A DNA stretch of 64,000 nt from Candidatus Amarolinea dominans (GTDB lineage: Bacteria; Chloroflexota; Anaerolineae; SSC4; Amarolineaceae): positions 273,035-337,034 of the forward strand of contig JADJYJ010000006.1 in NCBI GenBank assembly GCA_016719785.1. Direction: 5' to 3'. A model generated the notes under the pieces. That model was not told the origin of the DNA. It saw only the letters and a list, made by a program, of their open reading frames with translations, and made no database searches. How positions within the stretch are numbered: position 1 is the first letter of the stretch; each line of letters starts with the position of its first letter. Shown here in pieces: positions 15,994 through 23,665 of this stretch. Made by a program: the position numbers and the translations under genes.

Positions 15994-17151
15994 ATGAATT
16001 TTTTTCATGATCTGTCACCCTTGTCAACCGACAAGGGTATTTTATTGCGCCGCCTTCTTTTAGACCACGGACAGTCTGTAAACGTCACTCCGCGGCGCCA
16101 GCTCCTGCGCGCTGGCTTCTCCTGGCTACTGCTGGCAATCCTGGCACTTTCCGGGCCAGGCCAGGCGCGTGCAAATCCCCTCGATGGGTACGCAGTCCAC
16201 CTGCGCGACCCGGATCCCGAAACGGGGATCCGTTCCACGCCTGCGAACAACACCTGGCCGGCGCGCACCGCGGCGGTCGTGCGCGCCATCAATTGGCTGC
16301 ACACGCAGCAGCAGCCCGATGGCAGTTTTGGCGTGCGAACCGCAGACGCCGTTTTTCTGATCGCCCGTGCGGGCGAAGACCCGGACGGCCCGGCCTGGCG
16401 GCCTGCCAGCTTCAGCGCGCTCGATGCCTTGCGCAGCCAGATACCCGCGTATCTGACTGACGCCGGCCGCACGGCCAAGTTCCTGCGCGCGGTTGCGGCC
16501 GCGGGCCGCGACGTGCATCACTTCGCCGGCATAGACCTGGCCGCACACCTCTCCAGCTACTACCAGCCAGCTACTGGTTTGTATCATCCCGGACACCTCT
16601 ATTACCACACCCTGGCCGTGCAGGGCCTGCGCCTGGCCTCGCAACCACTGCCGGCGCCGGCCGTGACCGCCATCATCGCCCAGCAGCATGCCACCGGCGG
16701 CTGGGAATGGCGCATCGGCGGCCCGTTGGATGAGGTTGACACCACCGGCCTGATCCTGGAGACGCTGCCCCTGGCCGCTGTACCCGTCAGCAGCACCACG
16801 GTGATTTCCGCGGTCAGTTTTTTGGCTTCGACGCAGCACCCCGATGGCGGCTGGAGCCTCGGCGCCGCCGGTACCACCAACAGCAATTCGACGGCGCTGG
16901 CCCTGGCCGGCCTGCTCGCCGTGGAACATCACCCCCTGGCCGCGCCATTCGTTCATGGCAGCAACACGCCGCTGTCAGCCTTACTGGCGTTGCAGGCGGC
17001 CGATGGCGGCTTCAATTTCATGGCGACGGCCGCGGGCGAGCGCTTGATGGCGACCCTGGACGCGCTGGATGCCCTGCTGCGCCCCTATCCAGGCGATGTG
17101 CTCCCGCCGCCGCGCCTGTTTCTGCCATTCGTCGCCCGCCCGCCCATCTGA
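15994..17151 (+). CDS. Secreted alpha/alpha-barrel protein of a B12-regulated cluster
   Basis: This exported protein of about 385 residues is built from prenyltransferase/squalene-oxidase-type repeats that predict an alpha6/alpha6 barrel. Repeats include WLHTQQQPDGSFG, IAQQHATGGWEW, FLASTQHPDGGWSLG and LLALQAADGGFNF. A hydrophobic segment (AGFSWLLLAILALSG) ending QARA-N is a signal peptide; PRRQLLRAG before it is a weak Tat-like motif. The ATG at 15994 is preceded by AAAGGG inside the riboswitch platform. A TTG at 16045 (AAGGG upstream) would give a shorter, more typical signal peptide. The C-terminus ends RLFLPFVARPP, a tail often seen in secreted Anaerolineae proteins. Riboswitch control and the DUF4430 neighbour argue for cobalamin binding, not isoprenoid chemistry. 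Catalytic Asp motifs of squalene cyclases are absent. Confidence 0.85.
   Translation: MNFFHDLSPLSTDKGILLRRLLLDHGQSVNVTPRRQLLRAGFSWLLLAILALSGPGQARANPLDGYAVHLRDPDPETGIRSTPANNTWPARTAAVVRAINWLHTQQQPDGSFGVRTADAVFLIARAGEDPDGPAWRPASFSALDALRSQIPAYLTDAGRTAKFLRAVAAAGRDVHHFAGIDLAAHLSSYYQPATGLYHPGHLYYHTLAVQGLRLASQPLPAPAVTAIIAQQHATGGWEWRIGGPLDEVDTTGLILETLPLAAVPVSSTTVISAVSFLASTQHPDGGWSLGAAGTTNSNSTALALAGLLAVEHHPLAAPFVHGSNTPLSALLALQAADGGFNFMATAAGERLMATLDALDALLRPYPGDVLPPPRLFLPFVARPPI
16017..16038 (+). terminator. Hairpin in the early coding region, possible riboswitch expression platform
   Basis: An exact 9-bp stem (ACCCTTGTC / GACAAGGGT, loop AACC) followed by ATTTTATT. It lies after the ATG at 15994 but before the TTG at 16045, and its 3' arm contains the AAGGG that would serve that TTG. 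It could be a terminator or a second site of translational control. Confidence 0.45.
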
Positions 17152-17209
17152 GATTCCCGAAGCCTGCGAGGCTGCAGAAGCCCAGCAAACAAGCTAATTT
17201 GGTAGGATT

Positions 17210-20200
17210 ATGTTTTCAAGACGCACATTGTCAGTTATTCTCTTAGTCGGCGCCCTCCTCATATCCACCCTCCCCACGCGCGCGGCCAAAACCATCCCCA
17301 ATACCATTGGCCTTGTGGTTCAGCACGCCGACGGCCGCGTGGAGACGCGCACGGTGCTGTTTTCTGAGCCGACCATCAGCGGGCTGGAAGCCTTGCAGCG
17401 CTCTGGCCTCGCGCTGGAGCTGAGCGGCGCCCTGGTCTGCCGCATTGGCGGCACGGGCTGCCCCAGCGCCGATTGTTTCTGCGGCTGCCCAGCGCCGTTC
17501 GATCCCTGCTTCTACTGGTCCTATTTCAATTGGAACGGCCACGCCTGGGACTTTGCCGCCGTGGGCGCAGGTGAACGCCAGTTGCACGACGGCGATGTAG
17601 ATGGCTGGCGCTGGAGCCAGGGACAGCCGCCGGACGCCAGCGCCTTCACGCAGTTGGCCGTGCAGCGGGCGCTCGCCTGGCTACACACCCAGCAGCAGGC
17701 CGATGGCAGTTTTCCCGGCTTTGGCGTGGGCGCCACCGCGGACGCGGTCATCGCCCTGGCCGCCGCCAACGAAAAAGCGGCTGACTGGCGAGTAGGACAA
17801 GGCCCCAGCGCGCTCGCTTACCTGGCGACTCAGGCGGGAACGTTTGCCAGCAGCGCCGCAGCCACCGGCAAACTGATCCTGGCCGTTGCCGCGGCCGATG
17901 CCAACCCCACGGATTTTGGCGGTCTCAACCTGTTGACCCGGCTGGCGACGTTTGCGGACGCCGGCGGTCGCTTCGGCGCCAGCAATTGGGATCAGGCGTA
18001 CGCGATCCTGGCCTTGCGCGCCAGCCAGGCGCCGATTCCCGATGGCGCCGCCGGCCACCTGCTCGCCGCGCAAACGACGGCGGGCGGCTGGGGCTTCATG
18101 CCCGGCGACACTGCGGACGTGGACAGCACCGCCCTGGTCATGCAGGCGCTCAGCGCGGCCGGCGAACCGCTTGCCAGCCCGGCCATGACCCAGGCGGTCG
18201 CGTTTCTGCACACGCAGCAGAACCAGGATGGCGGATTCCCCTACCAATCTCCCTTCCCCACCAGCGTCAGCTCCACCGCCCTGGCCTTGCAGGGACTGCT
18301 GGCCGTGAGCGACAACCCGTTGGCCGCGGGCTGGACGATCAGCAATACGACACCGTTCCAGGCCCTGTTGGCGCAGCAGAGCGCGGCCGGCGGCTTTGTC
18401 GGCTTCAGCGGCCCCAACGATCTGTTTTCAACGGTGTCTGCCTTGCCGGCCCTGGTGGGTAAACCGCTGCCGCTGCGCGGGCGCCAGGTGGCGCTCGATC
18501 ACGCGCTGACCTGGCTGCACAGCCAGCAGCAGGCGGACGGCAGCTTCGGCGCTCCCGGTCAGAGCGCGGATGCCGTGTTCGCCGCGGTCAGCGGCGGGCA
18601 AGATCCGGCCACCTGGACACAAGGCGGTCCCAGCCTGCTCGCTTACCTGGCATCGCAGGCCATGACCTACACCCTCTCCTCCACCGCGGCCGCGGGCAAG
18701 CTCACCCTGGCCGCGCTTGCCAGCCGGCCGGACCGTGCGCCGAACGATTTTGGCGGCGTCAACGTTGGCGCCCGCGTGCTCGATGCCTTCGACCCAGGCA
18801 GCGGCCAGATCGGCAGCAGCCTGTTCGATCACGGTTTTGGCCTGTTGGCGATGTCCGCGCAGTACGCGCCGGGTCGTTGGCTGAGCCGCGCCTGGCTGCG
18901 TCAACAGCAGCTTGCCAACGGCGGCTGGGAACTCGGCAGCGGTTGGGGCGCGGACACCAATACGACGGCCGTCGCGCTGCAGGCCCTGCTCGCCGCGGGT
19001 GAGCCGGCTGACGCGGCCTCCGTGCAGCATGGCTTGACCTTCCTGCGCCAGCAACAGAACCCGGACGGCGGCTTCCCCTATCAGAAACCGTGCGGCTATC
19101 CGGCCTGTGATGCCACCGATGTCAATTCGACCGCCTATGTGGTGCAGGCCCTGGTCGCAGCCGGGCATGACCCGGACGGCTGGGCCTGGAGTCAGCACAT
19201 CACGGCCACGAATCAGATTACACTGACCCTGCACACCCCGCTTGATGCGCTGTTGGCGCGGCAGAGCCAGGATGGCGGCTTTGCCGGTTTCAGCGGCGCC
19301 AATGACCTCTATGCCACCGTGCAGGCCGTACCCGCCGTGGCCTTGCGTGCCCAACCGTTGGCGAGCCGCGCACGTGGTATTATCCGGGCATCCGGCGGTA
19401 GAACCCGGCCACTGGGACAAACGATGACCCAACTGCACCATCACCCCCCTGACCGCAATCTGTTCGGCTTTGCCCGTCCGCTGGGCGCGCGCGGGCTGCT
19501 CCTGGGCCTCCTCCTGGCGTTGGCGTGCGGATTTGGCGTCAATCAGACGGCCGCGCGGCCGCTCACCCACCAGGCCGGTCTGGTGGTGCAGTTTGACAAT
19601 GACCAGGTGCAGACCTACTGCGTCAATTTCGAGGCGGAAACGATCAGCGGCCTGCAGTTGCTGAAGAGCGTCTCCAGTTTGCAGGTCATTTACGATGCCA
19701 CCAGCACGGGCATGGGCGCCGGCGTCTGCAAGATCAACAACGACGGCTGCAGCTTCCCCATCGAGGACTGTTTCTGCCAGTGCCAGGGGCTGGCGTGCGT
19801 CTACTGGTCCTACTGGCATCTCAGGCCCAACAACACCTGGGACTATTCACAACTGGGCGCCAGCAGTTTTGTGCTGAGCAACGGCCAGGTGGATGGTTGG
19901 CGCTGGGGCGCGGGTGCGGACGGCAACGGCCAGCCGCCGCCGGTCATCACCCTGGGCGAAATCTGTCAGCCCGCGGCGACAGCCACGCCCACGCCAACCC
20001 CTTCGCCCACGGTCACGGCCACGCCAACCCCGACACCCACGGCGACTCCGACGAATACGGCGACCGCCGCGCCCGGCGCAACGCCCACCCCGACGCCCGT
20101 GGTGCAGATCAGCTTCAGCGCAGCGCCGCTGACGTTGACCGCGGGGCAGTGCAGCAGCGTCAGTTGGAAAGTCAGCGGGCCGTGGACCGCCATCTACTAC

Positions 20201-20737
20201 AACGAGGCCATCGTCACGCCCGAGGAGCAGCGCCAGGAATGTCCACAGCAGACGCAGCCATTGGTTTTGCGGGTAGATACCGGCGCGGGCGTATTGACGC
20301 GCAGCATCACGCTGCAAGTGACGGGCGCCACCGCCACGCCACCCCCTGCGCTGACCGCGACGCCAACGCCCGCGCTCACGCCGACGCCGACGGTGACGCG
20401 CGCACCCGTGGCGACCGCAACGCCCGCGCCCACTCAGACGGCGGTCGGGACGGCCGCGCTTGCAGGTGAGACGGCCGCGCCCACTCAGACTGCGGTCGGG
20501 ACGGCCGCGCCCACTCGGACTGCGGTCGGGACGGCCGCGCTCCCAGGAGGGACGGCTGCGCCCACTCAGACTGCGGCCGGGACGGCTGCGCTCCCCGGTG
20601 GGACGGCTGCGCCCCCGGATCGTCATAGCGGCGGGCTGTTGTGGCAATACGCCCTGTTTGGCTTGATCCTGCTGGCGCTGGGCGGCGCGGTGATCTTTGT
20701 CCTGGGGCGCCAGGGCGGGACGGAGGAGGAACCGTGA
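17210..20737 (+). CDS. Transcobalamin-like surface protein: DUF4430, two alpha-barrels, second DUF4430, membrane anchor
   Basis: The frame codes 1175 residues in two halves. The first half has a signal peptide (1-26) and a DUF4430 domain (about 27-140; CFCGCPAPFDPCFYWSYF, DVDGWRWS). Two prenyltransferase-like barrels follow (about 145-425 and 430-725), each with four QQ..DGGF-type repeats. At residue 739 (ATG at 19424) a second signal-like segment begins (LGARGLLLGLLLALACGFGV), then another DUF4430 (CFCQCQGLACVYWSYW, QVDGWRWG), a Thr/Pro-rich linker with repeats, and a C-terminal helix (YALFGLILLALGGAVIFVLG). DUF4430 corresponds to the beta domain, and the barrel to the alpha domain, of intrinsic factor and transcobalamin. 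The protein or proteins may hold cobalamin at the cell surface for the ECF transporter. It may be a true fusion or two genes that have lost a stop. Confidence 0.88.
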   Translation: MFSRRTLSVILLVGALLISTLPTRAAKTIPNTIGLVVQHADGRVETRTVLFSEPTISGLEALQRSGLALELSGALVCRIGGTGCPSADCFCGCPAPFDPCFYWSYFNWNGHAWDFAAVGAGERQLHDGDVDGWRWSQGQPPDASAFTQLAVQRALAWLHTQQQADGSFPGFGVGATADAVIALAAANEKAADWRVGQGPSALAYLATQAGTFASSAAATGKLILAVAAADANPTDFGGLNLLTRLATFADAGGRFGASNWDQAYAILALRASQAPIPDGAAGHLLAAQTTAGGWGFMPGDTADVDSTALVMQALSAAGEPLASPAMTQAVAFLHTQQNQDGGFPYQSPFPTSVSSTALALQGLLAVSDNPLAAGWTISNTTPFQALLAQQSAAGGFVGFSGPNDLFSTVSALPALVGKPLPLRGRQVALDHALTWLHSQQQADGSFGAPGQSADAVFAAVSGGQDPATWTQGGPSLLAYLASQAMTYTLSSTAAAGKLTLAALASRPDRAPNDFGGVNVGARVLDAFDPGSGQIGSSLFDHGFGLLAMSAQYAPGRWLSRAWLRQQQLANGGWELGSGWGADTNTTAVALQALLAAGEPADAASVQHGLTFLRQQQNPDGGFPYQKPCGYPACDATDVNSTAYVVQALVAAGHDPDGWAWSQHITATNQITLTLHTPLDALLARQSQDGGFAGFSGANDLYATVQAVPAVALRAQPLASRARGIIRASGGRTRPLGQTMTQLHHHPPDRNLFGFARPLGARGLLLGLLLALACGFGVNQTAARPLTHQAGLVVQFDNDQVQTYCVNFEAETISGLQLLKSVSSLQVIYDATSTGMGAGVCKINNDGCSFPIEDCFCQCQGLACVYWSYWHLRPNNTWDYSQLGASSFVLSNGQVDGWRWGAGADGNGQPPPVITLGEICQPAATATPTPTPSPTVTATPTPTPTATPTNTATAAPGATPTPTPVVQISFSAAPLTLTAGQCSSVSWKVSGPWTAIYYNEAIVTPEEQRQECPQQTQPLVLRVDTGAGVLTRSITLQVTGATATPPPALTATPTPALTPTPTVTRAPVATATPAPTQTAVGTAALAGETAAPTQTAVGTAAPTRTAVGTAALPGGTAAPTQTAAGTAALPGGTAAPPDRHSGGLLWQYALFGLILLALGGAVIFVLGRQGGTEEEP
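19424..20737 (+). CDS. Alternative separate product: anchored DUF4430 protein
   Basis: This records an internal start in the preceding frame. From the ATG at 19424 the product would be 437 residues: signal-like segment, one DUF4430 domain, long Thr/Pro linker and C-terminal membrane helix. A weak GGGACA lies upstream. The segment before it (about 725-738) has no recognisable domain and looks like former intergenic sequence. I list it so that the two-gene reading is not lost. Confidence 0.45.
   Translation: MTQLHHHPPDRNLFGFARPLGARGLLLGLLLALACGFGVNQTAARPLTHQAGLVVQFDNDQVQTYCVNFEAETISGLQLLKSVSSLQVIYDATSTGMGAGVCKINNDGCSFPIEDCFCQCQGLACVYWSYWHLRPNNTWDYSQLGASSFVLSNGQVDGWRWGAGADGNGQPPPVITLGEICQPAATATPTPTPSPTVTATPTPTPTATPTNTATAAPGATPTPTPVVQISFSAAPLTLTAGQCSSVSWKVSGPWTAIYYNEAIVTPEEQRQECPQQTQPLVLRVDTGAGVLTRSITLQVTGATATPPPALTATPTPALTPTPTVTRAPVATATPAPTQTAVGTAALAGETAAPTQTAVGTAAPTRTAVGTAALPGGTAAPTQTAAGTAALPGGTAAPPDRHSGGLLWQYALFGLILLALGGAVIFVLGRQGGTEEEP
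20425..20615 (+). repeat. In-frame tandem repeat of the Thr/Pro/Ala linker
   Basis: Degenerate 30-base units (core ACGGCCGCGCCCACTCAGAC) encode repeats such as GTAAPTQTAV and GTAALPGG. They lengthen the stalk between DUF4430 and the membrane anchor. A simpler TPTP-type repeat precedes them at about 19980-20100. Confidence 0.8.
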
Positions 20738-20759
20738 GCTTAGCCCGCGGCGCGCATCT

Positions 20760-21833
20760 GTGAACGAGACTTTTCATCCCATCGCCTGGCTGTTGTGGTT
20801 GACGGCCGCCGCGTTGCCGGCTATGCTGACGCGCAATCCGTTGTATCTGCTCCTGCTCCTGCTGGCCACTGCAGCCGTCTATGGCACGCTGCAGCGCCGC
20901 ACACCGTCGGCGCAAGCGTGGGGTGTTTTTTTGCGTGCCGGGCTGTTCCTGGTGGCATTCAGCGTGCCGTTCAACGCGCTGATGGTTCACGCCGGCAACC
21001 TGGTGCTGCTGCGCTTACCGGCGGCCTGGCCGATCGTGGGCGGGAACATCACGCTGGAGGCGCTGCTCTACGGCCTGAGCAGTGGGCTGAACCTGCTGGC
21101 CCTGCTCCTGATCTTCGCCGCCTTCAACCTGGGCCTGGATCAGTCGCGGCTGCTGCGCCTGATCCCCAAGCCGTTTTACACCGTTGGCGTGGTAGCCGCC
21201 ATTGCTGTGACCTTCGTGCCGCAGATGCTAACCGCCTTGCAGGAGATTCGTGACGTGCAGCGCCTGCGCGGTTTTCGGCCGCGTGGTCTGCGCGACATGG
21301 GGCCGTTGTTCCTACCGCTGCTGACCACCGGGCTGGAGCGGGCCATTCAACTGGCCGAATCCATGGAGGCGCGCGGCTTCAGCAGCACGCAAACCCGGCT
21401 GAGCGGCCGCGCCGTGCTCGGCCTGCGCCTGGCGCTGATCGTCTCCCTGGCTCTGCTGCTCGTGGGTCAGTTTGCGGCCAGCTATTGGCCAACCGCGCGG
21501 GCCTGGGCGCCGCTGTTGTCGGGCGCGGGGCTGCTGTTGTTGGCGTATCTTTTTTGGCGGCAAGGGCGGCAAATTCAGCGCACACGCTATCGCCGCTGGG
21601 TGTGGCGCCGGCGCGACACCTGGCTCAGCCTGGCCTGTCTCGTTACCCTGAGCGTCACCGGCACGCTGTGGTTGACCAGCCGCATCGGCCTGCTCTACTA
21701 CCCCTATCCGCCCTATTCCCCCTGGCCGTCGTTTCAACCGGTGCTGGGCGCGGCCCTGGCCCTGCTCATCGCGCCCGCGCTGCTGCTGCCTCCGCCGCGC
21801 CGCGGCGCGAACGCCGAGACAACTGACGCGTGA
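20760..21833 (+). CDS. ECF transporter transmembrane (T) component, CbiQ/EcfT family
   Basis: This membrane protein of about 357 residues has eight or more predicted helices. It carries the two cytoplasmic coupling motifs of EcfT proteins: QRLRGF in the first coupling helix and SMEARGF in the second, separated by LPLLTTGLERAIQLAE. T components link two ATPases to the substrate-binding S protein. The GTG at 20760 is chosen because VNETFHP precedes the first helix; it begins 22 bases after the stop of the surface-protein gene, so the two are probably co-transcribed. No clear ribosome site is seen. Beyond the T domain it has about 100 extra C-terminal residues with two or three more helices. Confidence 0.88.
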   Translation: MNETFHPIAWLLWLTAAALPAMLTRNPLYLLLLLLATAAVYGTLQRRTPSAQAWGVFLRAGLFLVAFSVPFNALMVHAGNLVLLRLPAAWPIVGGNITLEALLYGLSSGLNLLALLLIFAAFNLGLDQSRLLRLIPKPFYTVGVVAAIAVTFVPQMLTALQEIRDVQRLRGFRPRGLRDMGPLFLPLLTTGLERAIQLAESMEARGFSSTQTRLSGRAVLGLRLALIVSLALLLVGQFAASYWPTARAWAPLLSGAGLLLLAYLFWRQGRQIQRTRYRRWVWRRRDTWLSLACLVTLSVTGTLWLTSRIGLLYYPYPPYSPWPSFQPVLGAALALLIAPALLLPPPRRGANAETTDA

Positions 21834-21845
21834 CGGTTATGCAAA

Positions 21846-21874
21846 TGGGCAAGCCGCGATGATAGGGCTATAAT
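21846..21874 (+). promoter_or_regulatory. Possible promoter of the methyltransferase gene
   Basis: TGGGCA (21846-21851), 17-base spacer and consensus TATAAT (21869-21874), 34 bases before the methyltransferase ATG. Its presence suggests independent expression inside the B12 cluster. Confidence 0.55.
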
Positions 21875-21907
21875 CACAGCCACTAAGATGATGAGAGAGG
21901 TGTCGCG

Positions 21908-23122
21908 ATGACGCGTGGGCGTATGGTAACGCAGTTGAGGAAATATAGCATCATTGATGTACAGGCGGCCAAAGAGGTCGCCATGGTTTGGTTGGAACAG
22001 GCGCAACTGCAAAATGCTGTGACCTTTGGCCTGCCGGAAGTAGATGACCGCTACCATGTTTGGCGTGTGCCGTTGCTCAACCAAACGGGCCAAGAGCGCA
22101 TCGGGGAAGTGGTCATAGATGCACGGACATCGTTGATTCTGGAAAACAAATCAACGGCGCCGGGCACGCTTGAGGCGCGTCTTTTGGGCCGCAAGGTTGA
22201 ATCGGCACCATCGGCGCCGCGTGCGCGAGATACGTATGCGCTCTCTGCGCTGCGGAATACGGTGATCCAGGGTGACTCGGAAGCAATACTGTCTGATTTG
22301 CCGGCCGGCAGCGTTGACCTGATTTTTACGTCGCCGCCCTATTACAACGCACGACCGGAATACACGGACTATGTGACGTATGAAGAATATCTACTGAAAA
22401 TTCGAAAGATCATGCAGCAAGCGCATCGGGTACTGGCCGAAGGGCGCTTTTTTGTGATGAACGTGTCGCCGGTGCTGATCCGACGCGCCAATCGCAGCGA
22501 AGCCTCGCGTCGTATCGCCGTGCCGTTCGACATGCACCGCCTGTTTACCGAAGAAGGCTACGAGTTCATTGACGACATCATTTGGGAAAAACCAGAGGGC
22601 GCCGGATGGGCCACCGGACGCGGACGCCGCTTTGCCGCCGATCGCAATCCACTGCAGTACAAGCCGGTGCCGGTGACCGAGTATGTGCTGGTTTATCGCA
22701 AGCAAACCAGCCGCCTGATTGACTGGAACATTCGCGCCCATTCGAACCAGGCGTTAGTGGAAGCCTCGAAAATTGGCGATGATTACGAGCACACCAACAT
22801 CTGGCGCATCAAGCCCGCGTACGATGAGCGCCATCCGGCCATTTTTCCGCTGGAATTGGCCGAAAAGGTCATCAGCTACTACTCGTTCAAGGATGATGTC
22901 GTGCTTGATCCGTTCGCGGGCGCCGGCACGGTCGGCAAGGCGGCCATCAAGCTGGGCCGGCGTTTTGTCTTGATCGAACAAAATCCACAGTACGTGGCGG
23001 TAATACGCGAAGAGATGCCCAAATGGTTGGGCAAAGAAGCTGAGCAAGTCCTGACCATCAACTGCGCCGCGGTTGACTCCCAATTACTCGAGGCGCCTTT
23101 GGAGAGTTTTGTTGGTCTGTAG
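21908..23122 (+). CDS. DNA adenine/cytosine-N4 methyltransferase (beta-type order)
   Basis: This 404-residue SAM-dependent enzyme methylates exocyclic amino groups in DNA. The catalytic motif IV (TSPPYYN, about residue 139) comes before the SAM motif I (DPFAGAGTVGKAA, about 337), which is the beta-class order. The central part (about 190-300) holds WEKPEGAGWATGRGRR and YVLVYRKQ. About 110 N-terminal residues precede the catalytic domain and resemble nothing I can name. GAGAGGTG precedes the ATG. No restriction endonuclease is adjacent, so it may be an orphan methylase. It lies between the T component and the rhodanese of the B12 cluster, with no obvious functional link. Confidence 0.93.
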   Translation: MTRGRMVTQLRKYSIIDVQAAKEVAMVWLEQAQLQNAVTFGLPEVDDRYHVWRVPLLNQTGQERIGEVVIDARTSLILENKSTAPGTLEARLLGRKVESAPSAPRARDTYALSALRNTVIQGDSEAILSDLPAGSVDLIFTSPPYYNARPEYTDYVTYEEYLLKIRKIMQQAHRVLAEGRFFVMNVSPVLIRRANRSEASRRIAVPFDMHRLFTEEGYEFIDDIIWEKPEGAGWATGRGRRFAADRNPLQYKPVPVTEYVLVYRKQTSRLIDWNIRAHSNQALVEASKIGDDYEHTNIWRIKPAYDERHPAIFPLELAEKVISYYSFKDDVVLDPFAGAGTVGKAAIKLGRRFVLIEQNPQYVAVIREEMPKWLGKEAEQVLTINCAAVDSQLLEAPLESFVGL

Positions 23123-23169
23123 TCTAATCAAACGAAAATTTGGTGTAGATATTCCAAGGAGTTGAGACG

Positions 23170-23613
23170 ATGGGTGTTTTCGATGCCATCAAGCGCGCGG
23201 TTGGCTTGGGCAAGCAGGAGAAGCCGGTTTCTTGGCCGGCCAGTGTGCCGGAGCCAGAACCGGAACCGATCCAGGTAGCGGAGTTGACGCCGGCTGAGCT
23301 TGTGGCGCAGCAGGCCGCCGGCAAGCCGTTTGTGTTGGTGGACGTGCGCAGTTCTGGCGAGCAATTTATTGGCCACCTGGTTGGCGCGCGCCTGCTGCCC
23401 ATGCCGACGTTGCCGCGGGCCATCAGTGAGTTGGACAAGACCGCGCCCACGGTAGTTTACTGCGCCCATGGCTACAGCAGCGTGGCCGCGGCCGGCTATC
23501 TCATGCAACAGGGTTTCGGCGAAGTCTACAGCCTCAAGGGCGGTATTACAACCTGGCAAGCTGAAGGCAATCCGGTGGAGGAGCCTTACAAGCAAGCGCG
23601 CAGCGGGAAATGA
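23170..23613 (+). CDS. Rhodanese-like sulfurtransferase
   Basis: A 147-residue single-domain rhodanese. A short N-terminal helix and a Pro/Glu stretch (VPEPEPEPIQ) precede the domain. It has VDVRSSGEQFIGHLVGA and the active-site loop CAHGYSS, with the persulfide-forming Cys at about residue 98. AAGGAG lies about 8 bases before the ATG. It is followed after about 50 bases by the ECF ATPase gene and lies within the B12 cluster. Whether it handles sulfur for that pathway or is a passenger is unknown. Confidence 0.92.
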   Translation: MGVFDAIKRAVGLGKQEKPVSWPASVPEPEPEPIQVAELTPAELVAQQAAGKPFVLVDVRSSGEQFIGHLVGARLLPMPTLPRAISELDKTAPTVVYCAHGYSSVAAAGYLMQQGFGEVYSLKGGITTWQAEGNPVEEPYKQARSGK

Positions 23614-23665
23614 GAAGTGGGAAGTGAGGGGGAAGAAGAAAAATGACAGAGGCGCGGTATGGGCG

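Noticed and set aside
16000..20737. Squalene/hopene cyclase or prenyltransferase activity of the barrel proteins
   Set aside because: They are exported, lack the catalytic Asp-rich motifs, and lie with DUF4430 and ECF genes behind a cobalamin riboswitch; only the barrel fold is shared.
17210..20737. Cell-wall sorting (LPxTG) anchor at the C-terminus of the surface protein
   Set aside because: There is a C-terminal hydrophobic helix but no LPxTG-type motif; the tail GRQGGTEEEP is acidic, so a simple membrane anchor is more likely.
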